This document shows, piece by piece, positions 1 to 5,257 of a stretch of DNA of 5,406 bases. The first letter of the stretch is position 1. The number at the start of each line of letters is the position of its first letter. The translations under genes and the position numbers were made by a program. The DNA is from Spirochaetia bacterium. GTDB lineage: Bacteria; Spirochaetota; Spirochaetia; DTKZ01. The stretch lies in the NCBI GenBank assembly GCA_031270615.1, contig JAISXE010000064.1, positions 1-5,406 of the forward strand. The letters run 5' to 3'. The notes beneath the pieces are model-generated. The model worked only from the letters and a program-made list of their open reading frames with translations, ran no database searches and was not told the DNA's origin.

Positions 1-40
1 CAGCCCCTTGCGCCCCGCGGGCTATTTGCGCTTCGCGCAA
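1..40. repeat. GC-rich repeat motif and small hairpin at the window edge
   Basis: Bases 11-23 read CGCCCCGCGGGCT, the same 13-mer found at 3600-3612, where it is one arm of a perfect hairpin. Here AGCCC (2-6) can pair with GGGCT (19-23). Just downstream, TTGCGC (26-31) and GCGCAA (35-40) form a 6-bp hairpin with a three-base loop, followed by TTTAATT. This may be the tail of a terminator or dispersed repeat belonging to whatever lies left of the window. The left context is cut off, so the call is tentative. Confidence 0.35.
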
Positions 41-56
41 TTTAATTCCATACAAT
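26..56 (+). promoter_or_regulatory. Weak sigma-70-type promoter candidate for the folD operon
   Basis: TACAAT at 51-56 matches the -10 consensus at five of six positions. The best -35 candidate, TTGCGC at 26-31, matches only three positions and lies 19 bases away, so the fit is poor. The predicted transcript would start near base 63 and carry a leader of about 84 bases containing the palindromes at 79-98 and 107-116. The -35 also overlaps the small hairpin at 26-40, so an upstream promoter outside the window is equally possible. Confidence 0.3.
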
Positions 57-78
57 GATGGTAAACGCCGATGCCCTG

Positions 79-116
79 AAGCGTGGCCGGCCTCGCTTGA
101 ATTTTCCGGCGCGCCG
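79..116. promoter_or_regulatory. Near-palindrome pair in the folD leader
   Basis: Bases 79-98 read AAGCG-T-GGCCGGCC-T-CGCTT. This 20-base dyad is symmetric at 18 positions, with a T opposite T as the only break on each side. It is followed by GAATTTT (99-105) and then by a perfect 10-base palindrome, CGGCGCGCCG (107-116). As DNA the first could be an operator for a dimeric repressor. As RNA it would fold into a hairpin with a CCGG loop upstream of folD, possibly a weak attenuator. Neither role is shown by the sequence, and short GC palindromes are commoner in GC-rich DNA. Confidence 0.3.
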
Positions 117-146
117 TGCTACAAAGACCCGTGGGGAGGAATGCGC

Positions 147-1052
147 GTGGCTGAGATTCTTGATGGAAAGAAAATCGCGGGGGACATGCGGGCGCTCATA
201 CGCGGGGAAACGCAGGCCCTCGCGCTCCGGGGCGTGCGGCCGGGGCTTGCCGTCATCCTTGTGGGGGAAGACCCCGCGAGCGTTTCCTATGTCAGCGCCA
301 AGGAAAAGGCCCTGGCCGAAGCGGGGATGTTTTCCCTGGACAGGCGCCTGCCCGAATCGGCCAGGGAGGACGAGCTTGTCCGGCTTGTCGAGGAGTGCAA
401 CGCCGATCCCCGCATCGATGGCATTTTGGTGCAGCTTCCCCTGCCAAAGCATATCGACGAACAAAGGGTGCTTCTGCGCGTTGACCCTTCAAAGGACGCG
501 GACGGCTTCCATCCTTTCAATTTGGGGAAACTCATGCTGGGGCAGGATGCCTTCTACCCCTGCACGCCCTACGGCATCCTCAAAATGCTCGCCTGCGCGG
601 GCGTGCGGGCGCGGGGGAAGCATGTCGTCATCGTGGGCCGCAGCGCGACAGTCGGGAAGCCGCTCGCGAACCTCCTCCTGAACAGGGGGGAGGGGGCGGA
701 CGCGACCGTCACGGTATGCCACAGCGCCACGGCGGATCTGGCCTTCCACACGCGGCAGGCCGATATTCTGATTGCGGCGGCTGGCAGGGCCGGCCTTATC
801 ACCCCGCCCATGGTTAAGCCCGGCGCCGTTGTCATTGACGTGGGCGTGAACAGGATCCCAGATGTGTCAAAGAAAAAGGGCTTCCGGCTTCAGGGGGATA
901 CGGATTTTGAGGGCCTTCTGCCCGTGGCCGCAAAGATAAGCCCTGTTCCCGGCGGCGTGGGACCCATGACGATTGCCATGCTTTTGCATAACACGCTGAA
1001 GGCGGCCAAGGCCCGCGCGGAAAGAGAAAACCAAAAGGAAACGGGGGTTTGA
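147..1052 (+). CDS. folD: FolD, bifunctional methylene-THF dehydrogenase/methenyl-THF cyclohydrolase
   Basis: This cytoplasmic enzyme converts 5,10-methylene-THF via methenyl-THF to 10-formyl-THF with NADP. The 301-residue product has the family's usual length. Counting from the GTG at 147, it shows the catalytic Y48-x3-K52 signature (YVSAK), VQLPLP with Q96, and KDADGFH with D119, equivalent to E. coli FolD K54, Q98 and D121. The C-terminal Rossmann half has GRSATVGKP (164-172), the CHSAT segment, DVGVNR and the family signature PVPGGVGPMT. I prefer GTG 147 to the in-frame ATG 141: GGAGG (135-139) lies 7 bases from the GTG but only one base from the ATG, and MAEILDGKKIA is the typical FolD amino terminus. 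The gene overlaps the next one by 4 bases. Its product is the cosubstrate of the AICAR formyltransferase two genes downstream, so the operon is metabolically coherent. Confidence 0.97.
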   Translation: MAEILDGKKIAGDMRALIRGETQALALRGVRPGLAVILVGEDPASVSYVSAKEKALAEAGMFSLDRRLPESAREDELVRLVEECNADPRIDGILVQLPLPKHIDEQRVLLRVDPSKDADGFHPFNLGKLMLGQDAFYPCTPYGILKMLACAGVRARGKHVVIVGRSATVGKPLANLLLNRGEGADATVTVCHSATADLAFHTRQADILIAAAGRAGLITPPMVKPGAVVIDVGVNRIPDVSKKKGFRLQGDTDFEGLLPVAAKISPVPGGVGPMTIAMLLHNTLKAAKARAERENQKETGV

Positions 1053-1756
1053 CGGATTTGATGGAAATGATGGAACTGAATCGCGTGCGGAAAATCGACG
1101 GCCGGGTGCGGGTAAGGAACGCCCTTGTCAGTGTCGCGGACAAATCCGGGCTTGGGGACTTTGTCGCGGGCCTTGTGGAAGCCTGCCCCGGCCTGTGCGT
1201 GTATTCGACCGGGGGGACGTATGCCGCTTTGGAAAAATCCCTGGCCCGGGCGGGAAAGGCCTTCGCGCTGCGCCAGGTTTCGGAGTACACGGGCCAGCCG
1301 GAAATGCAGGGCGGGCTGGTAAAGACCCTCGATTACCGCATTTACCTGGGCCTGTTAAGCGAAACCTACAACCCCAGCCACCAGGCCGATCTGGAGCGCC
1401 TACAGGCCCAGGCCTTCGATCTGGTGTGCGTGAACCTGTACCCCTTCCGCGAGGCTTCCTCCGCCGCAGGGGCCGCGCTTGAAGACGCCAGAACCCATAT
1501 CGACATCGGCGGCCCCTGCATGCTGCGCGCCGCGGCGAAGAATTTCCTGCGCGTGGCCGCCGTGTGCGATCCCGCGGATTACCCCGGGCTGCTCGCGGAA
1601 CTGAAAACGGGCGGCGGCCACACGCGGCTCCCCACGCGCTTCAGGCTGGCGAAAAAGGTGTTCCGCCACACCGCGGAGTATGATGCGGCCATCGCGGACT
1701 GCTTTGCCTTAACGGCGGACGCGGATGCGGGCGGGGCATACGATGCGCAAAACTGA
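1049..1756 (+). CDS. purH: Stand-alone IMP cyclohydrolase (PurH N-terminal, MGS-like domain)
   Basis: This should catalyse the last step of de novo purine synthesis, closing FAICAR to IMP in the cytoplasm. The 235 residues cover only the MGS-like/IMP cyclohydrolase half of PurH: RNALVSVADKSGL (23-35), YSTGGT (52-57), VKTL (91-94), NLYPF (129-133), DIGGPCMLRAAAKN (152-165) and HTAEYDAAIA near the end. The residues matching the human catalytic set K66, Y104, D125 and K137 are all present as K92, Y131, D152 and K164. The usual GRVKTLHPKxH segment is altered to GLVKTLDYRIY (89-99). The start is probably TTG at 1049, which overlaps the folD TGA and sits 8 bases after AAAAGGAA (1033-1040). In-frame ATGs at 1061, 1067 and 1070 are alternatives with weaker ribosome sites. 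It ends in a proper stop and the next gene has its own ribosome site, so this is a true split rather than a sequencing frameshift. Confidence 0.92.
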   Translation: MTDLMEMMELNRVRKIDGRVRVRNALVSVADKSGLGDFVAGLVEACPGLCVYSTGGTYAALEKSLARAGKAFALRQVSEYTGQPEMQGGLVKTLDYRIYLGLLSETYNPSHQADLERLQAQAFDLVCVNLYPFREASSAAGAALEDARTHIDIGGPCMLRAAAKNFLRVAAVCDPADYPGLLAELKTGGGHTRLPTRFRLAKKVFRHTAEYDAAIADCFALTADADAGGAYDAQN

Positions 1757-1779
1757 CAAAACCAACAAAGGATAGGGGC

Positions 1780-3027
1780 ATGGCGGACACACTTCAGGAC
1801 CAGTACAGGAAAATCGTTCGCGAGGATTTCCCCGCGAAAATGCACATCACGTTTGAAGACGGGCCCCGCCGGCACACGTTTTTTTACGAAAAGGCCGAGT
1901 GGCTTATCGGGGGCGAAAGGCAGGGCCTGCGCTACGGCGAAAACCCCGGCCAGCCCGCGGCCATGTACCGGCTCGTCAACGGCAACCTGCGCATCGGCGA
2001 TGTGGAAACCCTGCAGCCGGGGCGCTGGCTTGTCTCGGATGTGGAGCTTCTCCAATCGGGAAAGCATCCGGGGAAAATCAACATAACCGACATTGACAGC
2101 GCCCTGAACATCCTGCGCTATTTCCAGGACGATCCCTGCGCCGTCATCATCAAGCACAACAATCCCTGCGGCGCGGCAAAGGGAAAAACGCCGCTGGAAG
2201 CCTTTCGCAAGGCTTTCCTCGCGGACAGGCTTGCCGCCTTCGGCGGGGCCGTTGCCGTAAACCGCGAGCTTGACCGCGAAACGGCCCAGGCCATCGCGGA
2301 AAATTACGCCGAAGTAGTCGCGGCCCCGGAATACGGTGAGGGCGCGATGGAAGCCTTCGCGAAAAAGAAAAACCTCCGCGTTATGCGCATCCGCAATATG
2401 GAAAGGCTCGGAAACTGGGCAGGCAAGGTTTTTCTCGATTACAAATCGCTTATTGACGGCGGCATCATCGTGCAAACCTCCTACAGTCCCTCGGCGCGGC
2501 GCTGCGCCGACCTGCTTCCCGCTCGTGCGGAGTACCAGGGCAAAGCCTACGAGGTAAGGCGCGAGCCGTCCCCGGCCGAATACGAGGACATGGTTTTCGG
2601 CTGGCTTGTGGAGTCCGGCATCACGAGCAACTCCGTCATCTACGTCAAGGACGGGGCCACCGTGGGCATCGGCACGGGCCAGCAGGACAGGGTAGGGGTC
2701 GCCGAAATCGCGCGCGACAAGGCCTACCGCAAACTGGCGGACCGGCTTTCCCACGAGCGTTCCGGCAAACTGTTCGCGGACGCGGGGGCCGGCGAGCGGG
2801 AGGAAATCCTTGCCCAGGTAAAAAAACTCAAAGGCGGGCTGCCCGGCTGCGTGATGGTTTCCGATGGTTTTTTCCCCTTCCGAGACGGCATCGATGTGGG
2901 GCTGCGCGAAGGCATCGGCGCGGTGGTCCAGCCCGGAGGCTCCCTGCGGGACTTTGAAAGCATCGAAGCCTGCAACGAATACGGCGCCGCCATGAAGTTC
3001 ACGGGCCAGCGGAGCTTCAGGCACTGA
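1780..3027 (+). CDS. purH: Stand-alone AICAR formyltransferase (PurH C-terminal domain)
   Basis: This 415-residue protein should transfer the formyl group of 10-formyl-THF to AICAR, giving FAICAR for the neighbouring cyclohydrolase. Visible AICARFT motifs are LRYGENPGQ (50-58), SDVELLQSGKHPGK, the catalytic Lys-His pair in IIKHNNPCGAA (K125, H126, matching human K266/H267), AFGGAVA, SLIDGGIIVQ, ITSNSV (281-286, with N284 matching human N431), GIGTGQQDR (296-304), SDGFFPFRDGID (361-372) and a C-terminal TGQRSFRH. About 49 residues precede the conserved core and replace the linker that joins the halves in fused PurH. The ATG at 1780 has AAAGGA (1767-1772) 7 bases upstream. The gene follows the cyclohydrolase by 23 bases in a different frame. 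Its length and spread of motifs resemble the known free-standing formyltransferase family. No convincing terminator follows it in 3028-3105. Confidence 0.96.
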   Translation: MADTLQDQYRKIVREDFPAKMHITFEDGPRRHTFFYEKAEWLIGGERQGLRYGENPGQPAAMYRLVNGNLRIGDVETLQPGRWLVSDVELLQSGKHPGKINITDIDSALNILRYFQDDPCAVIIKHNNPCGAAKGKTPLEAFRKAFLADRLAAFGGAVAVNRELDRETAQAIAENYAEVVAAPEYGEGAMEAFAKKKNLRVMRIRNMERLGNWAGKVFLDYKSLIDGGIIVQTSYSPSARRCADLLPARAEYQGKAYEVRREPSPAEYEDMVFGWLVESGITSNSVIYVKDGATVGIGTGQQDRVGVAEIARDKAYRKLADRLSHERSGKLFADAGAGEREEILAQVKKLKGGLPGCVMVSDGFFPFRDGIDVGLREGIGAVVQPGGSLRDFESIEACNEYGAAMKFTGQRSFRH

Positions 3028-3105
3028 AAGCCCCCCGAATCGCCCCGGTTTCAAAATGTTGGCGTTTTTGGTTCCGGCACCCCCGGTTTGAATCGCGGCT
3101 GGGCG

Positions 3106-3348
3106 CTACAGTTCCCGCAGGGTTTTCTCGATAACCTCAAGGCGGCCGCGAACCTCCGTCACTTCCCGTAAAATCGTGCCGGCCGCATCCTTGTTGTCCC
3201 TGATTGTCCCGGAAACAAAAAATTCCACAGGCGCGCCCAGGGCCGCCGCGATACGCGCCGCCTCGTTGACGCGGGGAAAGATGCCCTTGTTTATCCAGCC
3301 CTGGAAGGTGTTGAAACTTATCCCCGCCTTCCGCGCGACCACCTCGCT
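3106..3348 (-). pseudogene. 5'-truncated XRE/Cro-CI-family regulator
   Basis: The remaining reading frame carries most of a lambda-repressor-like DNA-binding domain. SEVVARKAGIS (helix 2) and FNTFQGWINKG (the recognition helix) are followed by FPRVNEAARIAAALG, VEFFVSG and a charged C-terminal helix ending in VIEKTLREL, which may be a short coiled coil. The family normally begins with 15-20 further residues forming helix 1. Here the frame runs back only through S-A-F-V to a TAA (complement of 3361-3363). The sole start inside the conserved part is GTG at 3342, with no proper ribosome site and without helix 1. The conserved match breaks off at about 3348, where an unrelated plus-strand coding remnant begins. 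I infer a gene that lost its 5' end by rearrangement. A short 78-residue product from GTG 3342 cannot be excluded but would probably not fold as a standard HTH domain. Confidence 0.65.
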
Positions 3349-3349
3349 T

Positions 3350-3545
3350 ACGAATGCCGATTACAACACCGTCCTGGACATCAGCGCCCTTGGTAATGGC
3401 AATACCCACACCGTGGAAGCAGGAGCGTCGCAGCCCGCAGCGAAATACGTCATTGTCTATGTGGGACAAGTGGTTCATCCTTGACTTCAGCGCCCTTACG
3501 GACGATAGCTTTACTACAATAATCAGCGTCAAAAACGCCGACTAA
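3350..3545 (+). pseudogene. Frameshifted coding remnant of unknown protein
   Basis: Two adjacent stretches read like protein in successive frames. The first (3353-3463) gives NADYNTVLDISALGNG, then a T/V-rich segment and KYVIVYV. The second (3465-3545) gives DKWFILDFSALTDDS, then TTIISVKNAD and a TAA at 3543-3545. Dropping one G from the GGG run at 3463-3465 joins them as KYVIVYV-DKWFILDFSAL. The two parts share the core LD[IF]SAL and both contain NAD, suggesting repeated beta-strand-rich units. No start codon or ribosome site precedes it, and its 5' edge abuts the broken XRE gene. I do not recognise the family. It may be the 3' end of a larger, perhaps surface or exported, protein brought here by rearrangement. 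The coding nature is inferred from composition and the internal similarity only. Confidence 0.4.
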
Positions 3546-3580
3546 GGTTTGAACCAGGTTCGGAAACAAACTGTTCAAAA

Positions 3581-3617
3581 CGGCAAGCCCGCGGGGCAAC
3601 GCCCCGCGGGCTTGCCG
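3581..3617. repeat. Perfect 17-bp GC-rich inverted repeat (hairpin)
   Basis: CGGCAAGCCCGCGGGGC (3581-3597) is exactly complementary to GCCCCGCGGGCTTGCCG (3601-3617) across a 3-base AAC loop. On the minus strand the stem is followed by TTTTGAACAG, a weak U-tract. On the plus strand no T-run follows. It therefore looks more like an extragenic palindromic repeat than a standard terminator, although minus-strand termination is possible. The core CGCCCCGCGGGCT also occurs at 11-23, so the motif appears to be dispersed in this genome. Confidence 0.8.
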
Positions 3618-3666
3618 CGTCAGTTTCGGCTATTCTTTGCCAGTGCCTCCATGCCCTTGTTTCTAA

Positions 3667-3760
3667 TAAGGGCTTATCCCCAAATAATTCCCTGCCTTGC
3701 ACAACAGAATAAGAGAAACCACAGACCTCACTGACCACACGGCACGGACCACCCGGACAG
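3667..3760 (+). repeat. Left imperfect inverted repeat with ACCAC/GAC units
   Basis: This arm comprises the outer 21 bases (3667-3687), a GCACAACA stretch and a run of short related units (AAACCACAGACC, CACTGACCAC, ACGGACC, CCCGGACAG) at 3716-3760, ending just before a T-run. The units resemble each other with a spacing of about 7-10 bases. CACTGACCAC (3729-3738) recurs identically at 4085-4094 in the terminator stem. Confidence 0.55.
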
Positions 3761-3796
3761 ATTTTTTTCAATTGAGTTGTTTGGAAACTCCGGTTT

Positions 3797-3855
3797 TTTG
3801 TCGGCCCTTCGGCTTTTATACGCAAAAAATTTTTCGGGCCTCTCGCCCTGCTGCC
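3797..3855 (+). repeat. Degenerate direct repeat, copy 1
   Basis: This 59-base unit begins TTTGTCGGCC, has an AT-rich middle containing TTTTATACG, and ends GGGCCTCTCGCCCTG-CTGCC. The end part can form a short GGGC/GCCC hairpin. Copy 2 lies at 3903-3963. The beginnings and ends of the two copies are nearly identical and the middles differ. Confidence 0.75.
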
Positions 3856-3902
3856 TGGACGGAATCACGCACTGTCCGCGCGCGGTTTTATTGGGGCGTG
3901 TC

Positions 3903-3963
3903 TTTGTCGGCCTGTCGCCTTTATATACGACAGAACCGTTTTTGGGCCTCTCGCCCTGTTGCC
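3903..3963 (+). repeat. Degenerate direct repeat, copy 2
   Basis: This 61-base unit shares TTTGTCGGCC at its start, TATACG in the middle and GGGCCTCTCGCCCTG-TTGCC at its end with copy 1. The starts are 106 bases apart and the ends 108. Here the middle can also pair weakly (TGTCG with CGACA). Both copies contain a TATA-like segment flanked by GC-rich mini-hairpins. The function is unknown. Confidence 0.75.
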
Positions 3964-4080
3964 GGGTGGGCAAAGACAAGCCCTGATGGGCGTGCGTTTA
4001 TTTCGGCGTGCGCGGTCCGTGTTGTCCGTGGTAAATTTTTGCCTTTGTGTGCTATGCGTTATTTAAGGATAAGCTCTAAG

Positions 4081-4142
4081 AAACCACTGACCACCGGAGG
4101 TCTCCGATTGGATATGCCGGTAAGGTCAGTGGTTTTCTTTTT
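4081..4142 (+). terminator. Long-stem intrinsic terminator between convergent units
   Basis: AAACCACTGACC (4081-4092) pairs perfectly with GGTCAGTGGTTT (4124-4135). An inner stem of ACCGG (4093-4097) with CCGGT (4117-4121) extends it across an AA bulge. TCTTTTT follows (4136-4142), so the plus-strand transcript has a good intrinsic terminator. On the minus strand the stem is followed only by CTTAGAGC after its own TTT, so it would be a weaker stop for the lysM-type gene ending at 4168. It would block read-through from the left into the antisense of the envelope operon. The stem sequence belongs to the same repeat family as 3716-3738. Confidence 0.75.
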
Positions 4143-4167
4143 CGGATGAATAGGTGTTACGTTTTTT

Positions 4168-4848
4168 TTACCTTTCCCCGCTGCGGGACTCTCCCTCGAT
4201 GGAAGGAATCGTCAGAACCATGCCGGGTTGAATAAGGCGGGGATTGTTGGGATCCGGGAATTTGGCCTTGTTCGCCTCGTAGATGTGGCGCCATTTCCAG
4301 GGATCGCCATACACGAAATCAAATCCCGCGATCCTCCACAGGCAATCGCGCCGCGCGGCATTCAGCTTGACCACATAGCTGGCAGCCTTCTGGCCGGACG
4401 GGGCCGCCATCCCGGCCATGGAATCGAAATCCTTCAGGAGTTCCAGAACCTGCCGGGCGTCGTCAGTGGCCTTGGCATAGTCCTTCGCGCCGAACTCCCC
4501 TTCCGCCTGCCGGTACAACGAAGTGGCGGATTCGTACAGGTTCGCGTTGCGGTTTTTGAGGTTGAAACGTTCCGCCAGGGTGATGCGCCCCCGCGCGGCG
4601 TTCAGGATCGTGCGCGCCCTGTAGGCGGCAAGCATCTCTTCGATATAGTTTTTCGACAAAGCCGCGCTTTCCTGGGCCTTTAAAGCAAATTCGCGGGCCG
4701 CGTCATAATTGCCCGCCGCCAGAGCCTGTTCCGACAGCCGGGTGAATTCGAGGGACTGTTTATACGCCTCGTTGTCCTGGAGCGACTGGGCAAACGCCCC
4801 GCCCACGCACACCAGAACCAGCAGGAAAAAAATAACGAATCCTTTCAT
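4168..4848 (-). CDS. Periplasmic helical-repeat protein with C-terminal LysM domain
   Basis: The 226-residue protein has a signal peptide with a hydrophobic core at residues 4-19 and a probable signal peptidase I site, AFA|QS, after residue 20. Residues about 29-145 are almost entirely helical, with TPR-like hairpins (LAAGNYDAAREFALKA and FGAKDYAKATDDARQVLELL). Residues 158-217 form a LysM-like module: YVVKLNAARRDCLWRIAG, a W-rich middle with IYEANK, then LIQPGMVLTIP. LysM domains bind the glycan strands of peptidoglycan, so the likely role is an envelope scaffold or assembly factor anchored at the cell wall. No enzymatic motif is visible. The ATG overlaps the stop of the upstream lipoprotein gene as ATGA (4845-4848). 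A GGGGGG ribosome site lies 6 bases upstream (4855-4860), so translation is probably coupled. Cys14 in the signal peptide is not in a good lipobox. Confidence 0.85.
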   Translation of the reverse strand: MKGFVIFFLLVLVCVGGAFAQSLQDNEAYKQSLEFTRLSEQALAAGNYDAAREFALKAQESAALSKNYIEEMLAAYRARTILNAARGRITLAERFNLKNRNANLYESATSLYRQAEGEFGAKDYAKATDDARQVLELLKDFDSMAGMAAPSGQKAASYVVKLNAARRDCLWRIAGFDFVYGDPWKWRHIYEANKAKFPDPNNPRLIQPGMVLTIPSIEGESRSGER

Positions 4849-5240
4849 TTGGCACCCCCCTGTTCGCGCTGCAGAGCCTCGGCCTCCGTTTCCACAGCCT
4901 TAATGTCGCTCTTTGCCTTTTCAAGCTGCTTGCGGGCCTCATCGCGCTTTGCGATGGCGGCATCGCGCGCGGCAAGAAAAAGACGTTCCGCCTCAAGGAA
5001 TTTCTCGATGGCGGAAGGACCGCCCGCAGGCAAAAGCCCCTCGGCATCCTTGTACGCGGCCTGCGCCGTCGCGAACTCAGCCTTTGCCGCAAGATCGGCC
5101 TTTTCCGATTGCGCCTTCTCCCTCGCGGCAGTCGCCCTGGTCTGCGCCGTCATCAGATCGACGGTTTCCGGCGTTGTCGCGCAGGAGAAAAGCAAAAAAG
5201 CGCCCAACGCCGCCAACAGAAATATATATGTTTTTTTCAT
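4845..5240 (-). CDS. Small helical lipoprotein, function unknown
   Basis: The 131-residue product begins MKKTYIFLLAALGAFLLFSC, a typical lipoprotein signal with a relaxed spirochaete-style lipobox (L17-F-S-C20). Cys20 should be lipidated, and a short ATTPETVD linker follows. The rest is Ala/Glu/Lys-rich and predicted to be helical, with periodic A-E-x-x-x-A patterns (AKAEFATAQAAYKDAEG, EKFLEAERLFLAARDAA, DEARKQLEKAKSDIKAVETE). This suggests two or three long helices or a coiled coil resembling degenerate TPR units. I start at the ATG at 5240 because GGAGG (5246-5250) lies 5 bases upstream. An in-frame TTG at 5258 lies inside the probable -10 box and would have no leader. The gene is first in a two-gene operon with the LysM protein, overlapping it by 4 bases, so the products may work together at the membrane-cell wall interface. 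I do not recognise the family by name. Confidence 0.85.
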   Translation of the reverse strand: MKKTYIFLLAALGAFLLFSCATTPETVDLMTAQTRATAAREKAQSEKADLAAKAEFATAQAAYKDAEGLLPAGGPSAIEKFLEAERLFLAARDAAIAKRDEARKQLEKAKSDIKAVETEAEALQREQGGAK

Positions 5241-5257
5241 CAAATCCTCCACGTTCA

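Larger units (their letters stand above)
3667..4079. mobile_element. MITE-like element with imperfect terminal inverted repeats
   Basis: The ends match in inverted orientation. TAAGGGCTTATCCCCAAATAA (3667-3687) matches the complement of 4059-4079, TTAGAGCTTATCCTTAAATAA, at 17 of 21 positions. Further in, ACCACAGACCTCACTGACC (3719-3736) resembles the complement of 4015-4032, ACCACGGACAACACGGACC, in the same order and at similar spacing (31 versus 26 bases). Inside are two degenerate direct repeats. No transposase, no credible gene and no clear target duplication is seen, so any mobility would have to be supplied in trans. It could instead be a non-mobile intergenic repeat cluster that arose by inverted duplication. 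Confidence 0.4.

Noticed and set aside
63..146. Possible tetrahydrofolate or purine riboswitch before folD
   Set aside because: The roughly 84-base leader shows palindromes but no recognisable conserved core of the THF or purine riboswitch classes.
55..681. Plus-strand open frame of 208 codons overlapping folD
   Set aside because: It is out of frame with folD, rich in Arg, Ser and Pro as typical of shadow frames, and has no ribosome site.
1579..3054. Long minus-strand open frame of 491 codons opposite the purine genes
   Set aside because: It mirrors the AICAR formyltransferase and the end of the cyclohydrolase, whose motifs are unmistakable on the plus strand. Long antisense frames are expected in GC-rich genes, and the translation shows no recognisable domain.
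3176..3484. Plus-strand frame of 102 codons
   Set aside because: Its first half is antisense to the conserved XRE domain. Only the part after about 3350 reads like protein, and that is listed as a remnant.
3774..3799. Small hairpin GAGTT/AACTC followed by six T bases
   Set aside because: The stem is only 5 bp, AT-rich and inside the repeat element, with no gene upstream to terminate. It is too weak to list as a terminator.
3728..3979. Minus-strand frame with repeated RQQGERP and plus-strand frame with repeated GLSPCC
   Set aside because: The peptide repeats are just the two DNA direct repeats read on either strand. There are no ribosome sites, the flanks are not protein-like, and the region is better explained as non-coding repeat DNA.
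3667..4135. CRISPR array from the repeated ACCAC-GAC and 60-base units
   Set aside because: The units are degenerate and irregularly spaced, with no constant repeat-spacer pattern and no cas genes.
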